From CAYYNQ01 sp964473105 (GTDB lineage Bacteria > Sumerlaeota > Sumerlaeia > MVZB01): a DNA stretch of 14,696 bases. The notes below the pieces were generated by a model. It saw only the letters and a program-made list of their open reading frames with translations, was not told the origin of the DNA and searched no databases. Shown in pieces: positions 1-7,465 of this stretch (positions are counted from its first letter, which is position 1; every line of letters begins with the position of its first letter). The translations under genes and the position numbers were made by a program. The stretch is taken from assembly GCA_964473105.1 (NCBI GenBank), contig CAYYNQ010000078.1:1-14696 (forward strand). Direction: 5' to 3'.

Positions 1-2251
1 TCAACCGACCCGATTCAAGCTGCTTCAACCAAGTGTTCATGGATATGACGTAAATGTCTCTGTTAGCCGGGACTTCCATCTTGGCAATCACATCCCCCAC
101 AATGGACCGCTCGGTACCATTAGCCAATGGGGAACGAATGACCATGCTGTGATCCCCCGAGATGGATTCCGCACTTGTGCGTATCATGATCCCTGAATCC
201 CTCAGCCGGGTGGGTATGGTGTATAGAACATCAAAATCCTGAAGGTAATCATAGGGGTCATGCTGCAACCTTGCAAACTCCATCCCGAGATCATCCAGAT
301 AAACCCGTCCCTGGACCGGGCTGGAGGACCCGCTGTTCAACCCGAGATAAACAGCCATGCTCCTGGTCTTTCCCTCCATGTGATCGATGAGGTTTTCATA
401 TTGATGGGTGGTCCAGCCATCCTCCACTTCTATAATGTCATCGAGCGCAATCCCCTTCAGTTTGTTTCCCCCTTCATCGAAGTAGGATCCCCTGATCATT
501 AAGCTCCCGGATTCGAGTTCTTTCAACCAGGTCTTGATCCTGATGCGAAAAATTTCCTGGCCTTCAGGTATCCGCATCCTGGCTAGTTCTTCCCCGACGA
601 CCGCGGGAAAGCTACCCCCATTCGCCGGGGTTGATGCAAGAAGCATGCTGTATTCCCCCGATGCGGACTCATTTTGCGTACGGGTGAGGGCGTTCGAATA
701 TTCAAGATGGGCGGGCACTGAAAAACGGCTCTCGAAATTAAGATTCAGGGTGTTAGGGTCGGGCTCAGGCCCATACAGAAGCAACTCAACATCATCAAAA
801 TAAGCCATGCCGTTTACACCGGACTCGGACTCGCTGTCCAGCGCAACGTAGATGCTGACGGTTGAGGCAGCCAAACCCGCCTGACGCAATGGATAATTAA
901 AATCATGATGTTCCCAACCTTTGCCAAGTTCCGTGATGTCCCCCAGAACCAAGCCGTGCATCTTATTGCCCTCGGCATCGTGAAAGGCGGCACGCAGCAT
1001 AAGACGACCCGATTCAAGTTTCTCCAGCCGGGTCTTGATTGAGATTCGCAATAGACTCTTGTCCGGCTGGATCTCCAGTTCCGCGATATTCCCCCCAACA
1101 AACCGGCTGTCCGGCTTCCCCGGCAGGGGAGCACTCAGGACAAGGCTATGTTCTCCCGATGCAGCGGCGGGGACCTTCTCGCAGGAAAATATCCTTGATC
1201 GCTGCAGGTGCTGCGGAAGGCTCCCGACTGTCTCAAAATCCAGCAGCAAATGATAGGGGTCGGCCTTCTTCCCGTAGAACTCAAACTCAATATCATCGAT
1301 ATAGGCGCGGCCGCTGCTCGGAAGACCCGACTCGCTGTCGAGTGCCACGTAAAGCCCCATGGTCTGGGCACCCTCACCTCCTTCATGCAGCGGTTTGTCA
1401 AACTGATGTTTTGTCCAGCCCGTCTCCATCCTGAGATCATTCATAAACACCGTTTTCTTTCTGGTACCAGCCGCGTCAAGGAAAGATGTACGAAGCATCA
1501 ACCGGCCAATATTGAGTTCCCTGACCCAGGTATTCACGGATATCCTGTAAAACAACATGTCATCGGGAATTTCGACCCGGGCGATCTCTCCGCCAACAAA
1601 CCTGCGGTCGGGATGGACCTCGAGCGGTGCTTCCACGCAAAGGCTAAACCCTCCCGACAGCGCCTCGTCATTGGTCCGGAAAAATACGGGTGAACGTTTA
1701 AAGTCTAGTGGGGCAGGAATTTCAGATTCAAAACCCTCCCAAAGCGGACTGCGGTCGATGTTCAGTTTTCTCTCAAAATCAAACGTGATATCCTCAAAAT
1801 AGGCAAGTCCCGAGGCGGGACGCAAGGCATCTTCGCTATCCAGTGCAGCATAAAACGTCAAGTGGTCGGCCTTGATGCCGTCTGTCGTCAGGGGTCTGCT
1901 GAACCTGTGCTCTGTCCAGCCCTCCTCGACGATCAGGATATTACCAAGTTCGACCGTATTCAATCTTCGGCCTGTAGTGTCAAAAAATGATGCGCGGAGT
2001 GTCAGGCGCCCGACATCGAGTTTTTTCAGCCAGGTCTTGAGCGTGATGGAATAAATGTCATGATTCTCGCGTGGCAAATCGACCCTGACCATGTCACCAC
2101 CGACGATCTGACCGGTCACCTCACCTTTCAACGGGGCCTCGACAACAAGGCTGAAGTATCCAGACACCGACTCCTCTCGGCTACGGCGGAATGCACTGGA
2201 CCATGTCATCGGCGACAGTTTACTCGCGTTGGACTCGAAATCTTCAGTCCA
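1..2251 (-). repeat. Five protein-level tandem units in the partial lipoprotein
   Basis: Approximate unit limits in DNA are 2251-1772 (unit 1), 1741-1274 (unit 2), 1252-773 (unit 3), 745-272 (unit 4) and 244 to the edge (unit 5). Limits were set at the opening DFE/F and the closing Asp-Asp strand. Unit 1 matches the first units of the other two repeat proteins. Unit 3 carries the Tyr-Pro-Leu-Arg and Tyr-Phe-Asp-Asp variants, and unit 4 carries the SASGEYS-type opening. The repeats are diverged at DNA level; only the segment coding for LMLR is visibly similar. Confidence 0.8.
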
Positions 2252-2383
2252 CCGCGGTACATATTCATCCTTCGAATCTGTCACGATTGCACGATCGGAA
2301 GATTCGGGCACCCTGTCCTTACCGGGACCACATGAAACCAGTAACGGGAAAACCAGCAGCACTGAAAGAAACTTTGTGATCAT
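1..2383 (-). CDS. Tandem jelly-roll-repeat lipoprotein (3' end beyond window)
   Basis: The frame is open for 794 codons from the ATG at 2381-2383 to the left edge with no stop, so the protein is longer than seen. The N-terminus is a lipoprotein signal: Lys4, a hydrophobic run, then lipobox Leu-Val-Ser-Cys with Cys18. Gly at +2 favours outer-membrane sorting if Lol rules apply. After a polar linker come repeat units at about residues 45-204, 215-370, 378-537 and 547-704, and a fifth cut off from 714. Each has the strand pattern of a CBM4/9-like beta-jelly-roll (opening DFE, GRLMLR, WTxH, closing Y-[IFL]-[DE]-D). I infer an exported, surface or periplasmic multivalent carbohydrate-binding or adhesive protein; no catalytic motif is visible. 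It is paralogous to the two repeat proteins upstream and is probably the last visible gene of the leftward unit. The ribosome-binding site is weak (GAAGAT about 10 bases upstream). The function is inferred; the reading frame and repeats are directly seen. Confidence 0.85.
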   Translation of the reverse strand, partial: MITKFLSVLLVFPLLVSCGPGKDRVPESSDRAIVTDSKDEYVPRWTEDFESNASKLSPMTWSSAFRRSREESVSGYFSLVVEAPLKGEVTGQIVGGDMVRVDLPRENHDIYSITLKTWLKKLDVGRLTLRASFFDTTGRRLNTVELGNILIVEEGWTEHRFSRPLTTDGIKADHLTFYAALDSEDALRPASGLAYFEDITFDFERKLNIDRSPLWEGFESEIPAPLDFKRSPVFFRTNDEALSGGFSLCVEAPLEVHPDRRFVGGEIARVEIPDDMLFYRISVNTWVRELNIGRLMLRTSFLDAAGTRKKTVFMNDLRMETGWTKHQFDKPLHEGGEGAQTMGLYVALDSESGLPSSGRAYIDDIEFEFYGKKADPYHLLLDFETVGSLPQHLQRSRIFSCEKVPAAASGEHSLVLSAPLPGKPDSRFVGGNIAELEIQPDKSLLRISIKTRLEKLESGRLMLRAAFHDAEGNKMHGLVLGDITELGKGWEHHDFNYPLRQAGLAASTVSIYVALDSESESGVNGMAYFDDVELLLYGPEPDPNTLNLNFESRFSVPAHLEYSNALTRTQNESASGEYSMLLASTPANGGSFPAVVGEELARMRIPEGQEIFRIRIKTWLKELESGSLMIRGSYFDEGGNKLKGIALDDIIEVEDGWTTHQYENLIDHMEGKTRSMAVYLGLNSGSSSPVQGRVYLDDLGMEFARLQHDPYDYLQDFDVLYTIPTRLRDSGIMIRTSAESISGDHSMVIRSPLANGTERSIVGDVIAKMEVPANRDIYVISMNTWLKQLESGRL

Positions 2384-2638
2384 GTATTTTTAGATCTTCA
2401 CCCAGGGTGACATCACACCCCATCGTAACCAACCACATACAAGGATCACGGAAATGCGGCCGAAAGCAGGATCTTAAAACCGGCAATTCAACATATATCC
2501 TGCCATGTCCGGCGACGTCATGATCCTAAAAGAAAAGACCGGACGACTTCAAGTTATTTAACCTCAGGTATAAAGCAGCCAGGTTGTGGATCACAAATAC
2601 AAGCAGGGGAACCACGGAGGGTGGGCTGCAGTTACCTT
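2384..2638. other. Intergenic gap upstream of the partial lipoprotein gene
   Basis: This is 255 bases with no convincing gene. A 5-bp perfect hairpin (GGGTG at 2405-2409, loop ACATCA, CACCC at 2416-2420) would lie in the leader about 20 bases before the lipoprotein start. It has no U-run, so it is not an obvious terminator. On the minus strand a weak promoter-like pair (TTGTGA, then TATACC 18 bases on, each 4 of 6 to consensus) is present but not better than chance. The lipoprotein gene is therefore either read through from upstream or uses a promoter I cannot identify. Confidence 0.4.
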
Positions 2639-4186
2639 TCATTGGCCGAAAACCCTGCGCAGGCGGCTGCATATTGAACCCAGCCACATGACGGATCTAA
2701 AAAGATGATAGGTCCACCCACAAAGCATTTTTTCAAAGGCCTGGTTGGCATTTTCAGGCGGGGATTCAGTCAACATGCCATCTTCGGAAAAGGATGGAAA
2801 TAGGCGAATCACCCGTTCATAACACTTCCAAGATGGCATCATGGCAACTTGTTCTGCCACCAGGCCTGTGATGAATTGATGAAAGATCATTTCGGCGGGG
2901 ATATTCACTGGATTCCTCAGGTCTTCACGTAGCGGCGCAGTGAATACTCGTATGTCCCGACTCTTCAGAAAATCGGCAGCTGCAGCCGACCAACGATGGG
3001 CAAAAGATTCCCTCGGAGGAACACGACTGAACAACGCCGATGATCGGATCACATCTTTGAGAATGTCATCGACTTGGTCACCCATCCGCTCAATGTCGAA
3101 GTTTTTGACCATGCGGTCACGTGCTGCAGCACCCATGGAACGACGTTGATCTCGGCCGAGAACCAACCCCTCGAGAGCTTCGGAAAAGGCCCGAATTCGC
3201 GCATTTTCAGATTTGACCGGCTCCATCAGGATACCGCATGATTCCGTCACTAGTTCACGCTGCCCCCCAACATCCGTGCCCAAGACCGCAAGTCCCATGG
3301 ACATGGCCTCATACAGCGTCAAGGCAATACCCTCGTTCTCGGATGGCAGAAAAAAAATATCCGATGCAGCCATCCAATCCCGAACCCCCTCAATCTCAAG
3401 CGGGCCTGCAAGTTCGACGACACAGCCAAGCTGGTGTTCATCTATATAGTCCCTGAGATGGATAAAATCCGGGCCCTCCCCCGCGATAACGGCATGAAAA
3501 TCGACACCGCGCCGGTTAAGTTCATGCAGTACACGAATCAGAACGCGGGGCTGCTTCTGCTGGCACAACCTTCCGGCAAAGAAGATGACGACCTCATCGG
3601 GAGCGATGCGATGCTGATGCCTGATATCCACCCGTATCCCGGGACGGGGACACCAAAATCGAGTGTCAATATTGGTTGTGCAGACATCGATGTTCCCAGG
3701 TTCCGCCCCTCGACCTGTCATCCAGTCCTTCAGATGAAGCGAAGAGGTCATGCACCGGTCAAGATAACGGTTCAACCCGGCGCTGTAGCGTGCAAACCCA
3801 CCGCTCAACCACGGTTCCTCCAGATGCGTGAAGTCAAGGATGGCGGTTGCCGGAAAGGACCGCCTGAGGAGAGGCAGGGTCAGATAACCCAGCTCACTAT
3901 GCCCAATCAGGATGGCCTGCGGCGAAAATTCCGTGATCCATTTCCTGAGATCATTAAAGCAACCAGATACAGACCATTTCGAGTTGACGACATGAACACG
4001 ATCAGCAACATCCTGAAAACGGGGCATCCAGGCATGCTCGCCGTATCGGGTCGCCACAACGGCCGTTTCCCACCCACGCTTGCGCAGCTGGCGAATGAGC
4101 TGCAGGTGAAAATGTTCCACCCCTCCAATATCAAACCAAGGCACGATCAGCATTAAACGAAAACTGTGGCCATTACATTTCATCAT
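2639..4186 (-). CDS. GT4-family glycosyltransferase with C-terminal extension
   Basis: This 515-residue protein is predicted to transfer a sugar from a nucleotide-activated donor onto a growing glycan or lipid-linked acceptor, in the cytoplasm or at the inner membrane face. The GT-B fold of family GT4 is shown by the N-terminal Gly-Gly-Val-Glu loop at 21-24, the Phe-Ala-Gly-Arg-Leu motif at 203-207 followed by Lys211, Ala-Gly-Glu-Gly-Pro at 235-239, and the donor-site E-x7-E with Glu285 and Glu293. No signal peptide is seen. Residues from about 385 to 515 lie beyond the usual GT4 length and I do not recognise them; the last 25 are aromatic and basic and could touch the membrane. Two adjacent ATGs (4186 and 4183) are both possible starts and neither has a clear ribosome-binding site. 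It lies between two repeat-protein genes, 124 bases after one and 255 before the other. Donor and acceptor cannot be deduced. Confidence 0.88.
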   Translation of the reverse strand: MMKCNGHSFRLMLIVPWFDIGGVEHFHLQLIRQLRKRGWETAVVATRYGEHAWMPRFQDVADRVHVVNSKWSVSGCFNDLRKWITEFSPQAILIGHSELGYLTLPLLRRSFPATAILDFTHLEEPWLSGGFARYSAGLNRYLDRCMTSSLHLKDWMTGRGAEPGNIDVCTTNIDTRFWCPRPGIRVDIRHQHRIAPDEVVIFFAGRLCQQKQPRVLIRVLHELNRRGVDFHAVIAGEGPDFIHLRDYIDEHQLGCVVELAGPLEIEGVRDWMAASDIFFLPSENEGIALTLYEAMSMGLAVLGTDVGGQRELVTESCGILMEPVKSENARIRAFSEALEGLVLGRDQRRSMGAAARDRMVKNFDIERMGDQVDDILKDVIRSSALFSRVPPRESFAHRWSAAAADFLKSRDIRVFTAPLREDLRNPVNIPAEMIFHQFITGLVAEQVAMMPSWKCYERVIRLFPSFSEDGMLTESPPENANQAFEKMLCGWTYHLFRSVMWLGSICSRLRRVFGQ

Positions 4187-4310
4187 GGGAATCCGTAAAA
4201 CAAACGCTGAAACTGGACATTGTCAGAATTTCATGGTTAGCCGGAAGGTCAGGTGGGCTCACTTCAGGTCATGAATTCAAGCCAACAGTCTTCCGGAAAC
4301 CCAACCGGGT

Positions 4311-7097
4311 TCAATGGAATAAAATCTCCACATCATCAATATAAGCAGTGCCTTCGACAGGCTCGATTGACTGGCTGTCAAGGCCCACATGAATACCAAT
4401 CGCTTTGGCATTCTTATGCAGGTTGTATCGCGATAGCAAACCCTTATGCCGGTGTAATGTCCATGCACGCTCCGGCTTCCTGATATGCTTGACGGGAATT
4501 TCCATGATGATATTCCCCCCGCTGTCAAAAAACTGTTCCCGCAAGACCAACGCCCCCAGATTCAAATCCTGGAGCCGGGTTTTCAATGATATATCATATA
4601 TCATCCCGCTGCCCTCGGGGATATCGATCCGGACAACATCCCCCCCCACATACTTGCTGGAAGATCCATCAAGCAGGGATGCTCTCAGAAGCAGGCTTGT
4701 ATCCCCGGAGGATGCCTCTTCCTGACTCAGCGCAAACACCCCGGATTGTTCAACCCATGGTGGCAAATAGTATTGCGTGTCAAAATTGCACTGCAGGTAG
4801 AACGGATCATCGGAGTCCGCGTCAAGGGCCAGGGGTTCCGGGTTTGGCCCGTGCAGCCTCAGTTCAATATCATCCAGACAAACAGCACTGTGGGCTGGAA
4901 GGGGCATGGATTCATCGATTCCCGCATAAACCACCAGGGTTGCCGTGGTATCAGGATCCCGTACGGGAAGCCTGCGCTCGAATCGATGACCTGTCCAATC
5001 GGTTCCCTCTCCGGTGACATCAGCCAAAGGTATTTTGAAAACTTGGGCTCCCGGATGATCCATGAAATCTGCCCACAAATTCAGTTGGCCCGACCCTGTT
5101 TTCTTGAGCCAAGTATTCATCGACAAGGTTAGAACATCATAATCGGGGGGGACATGCATCCGGGCAATCTCGCCTCCAATGATCGTGTCGGCGACTTCAC
5201 CCGGCGGAAGCTTGTTCAGTTCCAAATAGCCCTCCCCAGATGAATTCTCATCCAAGATGTGCAAAAACTTTCCCGGTCGAACAAGATAATCGGGCAGGGT
5301 CGACCCGTCATTAAAACCCAACTGCAGCAAACAAGGATCTGTTTCTCCGCCAAAAAACTCGATCTTGAGATCATCGAGATAAACCCTCGTGGAAGGAGTC
5401 CCGTTCATCGCGATTTTCAACGCGACATAAAAAGCCAATGACTTCGCCTCCTCGCCCCCCTCGGAAAGATGTCTTTCATACTGGCGATCTGTCCACCCTT
5501 CCTCCGTCCCCGAGACGTCATCGAGGACAATGCTGACCAACTTTTCCCCCGATCCATCAAAGAAGACCGCACGCAACATTAACAGGCTTGTGTTGAGCTC
5601 CCCCAGCCAGGTTTTCAACGTTATCCTGTAACCAGCCATGTCTTGCGGAATATCGGTCTTGACGACATCACCTCCGACAAACCGGCCGGCAGCCCCACCC
5701 GCCCCAGATGGCTGAATGTAAATACTGTATTCCCCCGATGCGGACTTTTCGTTTGTGCGGATGAAATTCCTTGAGTTTTCAAGATGTGGCGGCATGGCAT
5801 ACCGGTTTTCAAAGTCCATCATCAGGTCGTCAGATGCCTCTCCCTGAATCCTGAAATTCATTCGGATATCATCGAACCAAGCCCTTCCCCGGGCCGGAAA
5901 ACCCGATACGCTTTGTAGTGCAGCATAAAAATGGGCCACATCTGCACCAGCAGCCACAAACCGAAGCGGGTAATCAAAGTGGTGATCCGTCCAGCCCCCT
6001 CCCGGCTCCAAGATGTCGGCCGTCGTGATGGCACTTGTTTTTTGTCCGTGCAGGTCCAGAAAGACCGTGCGCAGAATCAAGCGGCTCTCTTCAAGTTCCT
6101 CGGGCCATGACTTCATGGAAATTTGAAGCAGATCTGCACCATCGGGGATCTTGACCCTGGCAATATCACCCCCAATCAGCGTATTTTTGGGCTGATTGAC
6201 CCGGGGCGCCTCCAAAAGCAGGCTTGTGTTGCCCAAGGCGGCCGGATCCCTCTGACAGGAAAAATTAATGGACTCCTCAAGATAGGAGGGGAGCAAAACC
6301 TTGTTCTCGAAATCAAGCTGGAACTCGTTGGGATTTACGATCCCACTCAAGGTCTGGTATGTAATATCGTCAATGTAAACCAGACCTCCGGCAGGCTTTG
6401 TATCATCCAGGCTGTCAATAGCAGCATAGACCGTCATATAACTCGTATCCGGATCAACCCCATCCTTGCTAAACGAACGTATAAATTCGTGGGTTGTCCA
6501 TCCTTCCTCAACATCTTCGATATCTCCCAGAAATATCGTCTCCTTCGTTTCATCTATTTCCCCCCAGGAATGATGAATAACTTTAACAAATTTGGCCCTG
6601 AAGATAAGGCGTCCCTGGTCAATTCGCTTGAGATATGTCTTGACGGATATTTTATAAAGATCCGAATTCCTGGTTGGTAGAACCAACTTCATGATATCCC
6701 CACCTGCAATCGGCCCATTTCCAGTTCCCCGAACGGGAAGATCGAGGACAAGGCTAAAATGGCCGCCCGCAGATTGTCGATGGGTACGATGGAATAATTT
6801 CGGCCGGTTCAGAGGGGCGGGCTTGGAAATATTCGACTCGAAATCCTCAACCCAGTAACGTGTCGCCTGACCCGTCACATGCCCGGCGGGGGCATGATCA
6901 TGGGTCTCTTGTCCCGTCGTGACAGCCGGGGACTGCGCCCGGATCAGCCCGGAAGAATCGACATCAGAAAGAACGGTGTCGAAAATCGTCACACAACACG
7001 TTATCAGCCATGTTAGCGGAATGGCCCGCAAGATGCTTCGCCTGCCTTCCAGTTTTTTTCGGGCGAGCCTCGGGAAGATATGAATATTCCATCCCAT
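4311..7097 (-). CDS. Secreted protein of five tandem jelly-roll-like repeats
   Basis: This is 928 residues from the ATG at 7095-7097. The N-terminus is basic (about residues 9-24) followed by a hydrophobic stretch at about 25-43, so it is exported or anchored by it. A Leu-Ile-Thr-Cys at 31-34 resembles a lipobox, but Thr at -1 is atypical. A linker leads to five units at about 82-250, 259-416, 426-582, 591-749 and 768-928, and the stop follows the last unit directly, leaving no C-terminal anchor. Each unit has the CBM4/9-like jelly-roll pattern (opening DFE/F, GGDI/V, Lys-x-W, LMLR-like strand, Trp-Thr, closing [IL]-D-D-[IVL]). Unit 4 is the most diverged. I infer carbohydrate binding outside the cytoplasm; no enzyme motif is seen. 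The true start could be downstream, for example TTG at 7031. A 5-bp hairpin (4298-4311) overlaps the stop codon without a U-run. Confidence 0.85.
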   Translation of the reverse strand: MGWNIHIFPRLARKKLEGRRSILRAIPLTWLITCCVTIFDTVLSDVDSSGLIRAQSPAVTTGQETHDHAPAGHVTGQATRYWVEDFESNISKPAPLNRPKLFHRTHRQSAGGHFSLVLDLPVRGTGNGPIAGGDIMKLVLPTRNSDLYKISVKTYLKRIDQGRLIFRAKFVKVIHHSWGEIDETKETIFLGDIEDVEEGWTTHEFIRSFSKDGVDPDTSYMTVYAAIDSLDDTKPAGGLVYIDDITYQTLSGIVNPNEFQLDFENKVLLPSYLEESINFSCQRDPAALGNTSLLLEAPRVNQPKNTLIGGDIARVKIPDGADLLQISMKSWPEELEESRLILRTVFLDLHGQKTSAITTADILEPGGGWTDHHFDYPLRFVAAGADVAHFYAALQSVSGFPARGRAWFDDIRMNFRIQGEASDDLMMDFENRYAMPPHLENSRNFIRTNEKSASGEYSIYIQPSGAGGAAGRFVGGDVVKTDIPQDMAGYRITLKTWLGELNTSLLMLRAVFFDGSGEKLVSIVLDDVSGTEEGWTDRQYERHLSEGGEEAKSLAFYVALKIAMNGTPSTRVYLDDLKIEFFGGETDPCLLQLGFNDGSTLPDYLVRPGKFLHILDENSSGEGYLELNKLPPGEVADTIIGGEIARMHVPPDYDVLTLSMNTWLKKTGSGQLNLWADFMDHPGAQVFKIPLADVTGEGTDWTGHRFERRLPVRDPDTTATLVVYAGIDESMPLPAHSAVCLDDIELRLHGPNPEPLALDADSDDPFYLQCNFDTQYYLPPWVEQSGVFALSQEEASSGDTSLLLRASLLDGSSSKYVGGDVVRIDIPEGSGMIYDISLKTRLQDLNLGALVLREQFFDSGGNIIMEIPVKHIRKPERAWTLHRHKGLLSRYNLHKNAKAIGIHVGLDSQSIEPVEGTAYIDDVEILFH
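4314..6854 (-). repeat. Five protein-level tandem units
   Basis: Approximate unit limits in DNA are 6854-6348, 6323-5850, 5822-5352, 5327-4851 and 4796-4314. Unit 1 shares 25 of its first 37 residues, counted by eye, with unit 1 of the six-repeat protein at 7466-10642. Units 2 and 3 look like counterparts of units 4 and 5 of that protein and of units 3 and 4 of the partial lipoprotein. Unit 4 has lost part of the LMLR strand (it reads LNLW) and has Cys before Leu-Asp-Asp. Confidence 0.8.
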
Positions 7098-7465
7098 GTC
7101 AAATCAAATGTCCATTTTTTCACAAATTACATGACGAGATCAATACGCAAAACCTCAAGACAAGCCAGACGGCCAACACGCTACCGAACTGTGCGGCACA
7201 GAAAGTCCCCCTGAAGCAGCCATGAAAAACGGCTGTCTTGAGGAGTCATGGGAAATGGTCGAGAGACCTCCGTTACGGAGCGGATATCTCGGTTCCTTCC
7301 GGTGCTCACTGCTCGTGCTGTCCCAAACAAGCCGTCAATATGCCGGGCGATCCCAAAACACAACCCTGAGACCGTATATGATGCTGACCCGTCGGAATGT
7401 TTTCGAGGGAAACGAATTTCAACAAATACTCCCGGATCAATCATGATCAGATTTTGTTGTTTACT
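7098..7465. other. 368-base intergenic region between two repeat-protein genes
   Basis: I find no supported gene. An 87-codon minus-strand frame at 7444-7181 has an ATG but no ribosome-binding site and resembles nothing I know. Two small hairpins sit side by side, GGTC-GAGA-GACC at 7257-7268 and CTCCG-TTA-CGGAG at 7268-7280, without a following T-run in either direction. A TTGACA hexamer on the minus strand (7103-7098) lies 16 bases before TATCTT, which is inside the annotated start of the five-repeat gene. If active, that pair would place the transcript start downstream of the ATG at 7097. Regulatory content is therefore possible but unproven. Confidence 0.4.

Noticed and set aside
1208..1693. 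161-codon plus-strand open frame
   Set aside because: It is antisense to the repeat lipoprotein, and similar antisense frames recur where the repeats recur, as expected for shadows.
1..2383. Possible pseudogene, because complete minus-strand frames here are only about 100 codons
   Set aside because: Reading the correct frame from the ATG at 2383 gives 794 uninterrupted codons with intact repeats; it lacks a stop only because it leaves the window. The short frames at 814-1134 and 1135-1440 are in other registers.
3434..4156. 240-codon plus-strand open frame
   Set aside because: It lies wholly antisense to the GT4 gene, whose motifs are intact; the composition is shadow-like and I recognise no domain.
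4298..4311. Hairpin AACCC-GGTT-GGGTT at the end of the five-repeat gene as a terminator
   Set aside because: It has only a 5-bp stem, overlaps the stop codon and has no U-run, so it is not convincing as an intrinsic terminator.
6123..6680. 185-codon plus-strand open frame
   Set aside because: It is antisense to repeat units 1-2 of the five-repeat protein and has no ribosome-binding site or recognisable motif.
7181..7444. 87-codon minus-strand frame in the intergenic region
   Set aside because: There is no ribosome-binding site and no recognisable sequence, so I describe the region as intergenic instead.
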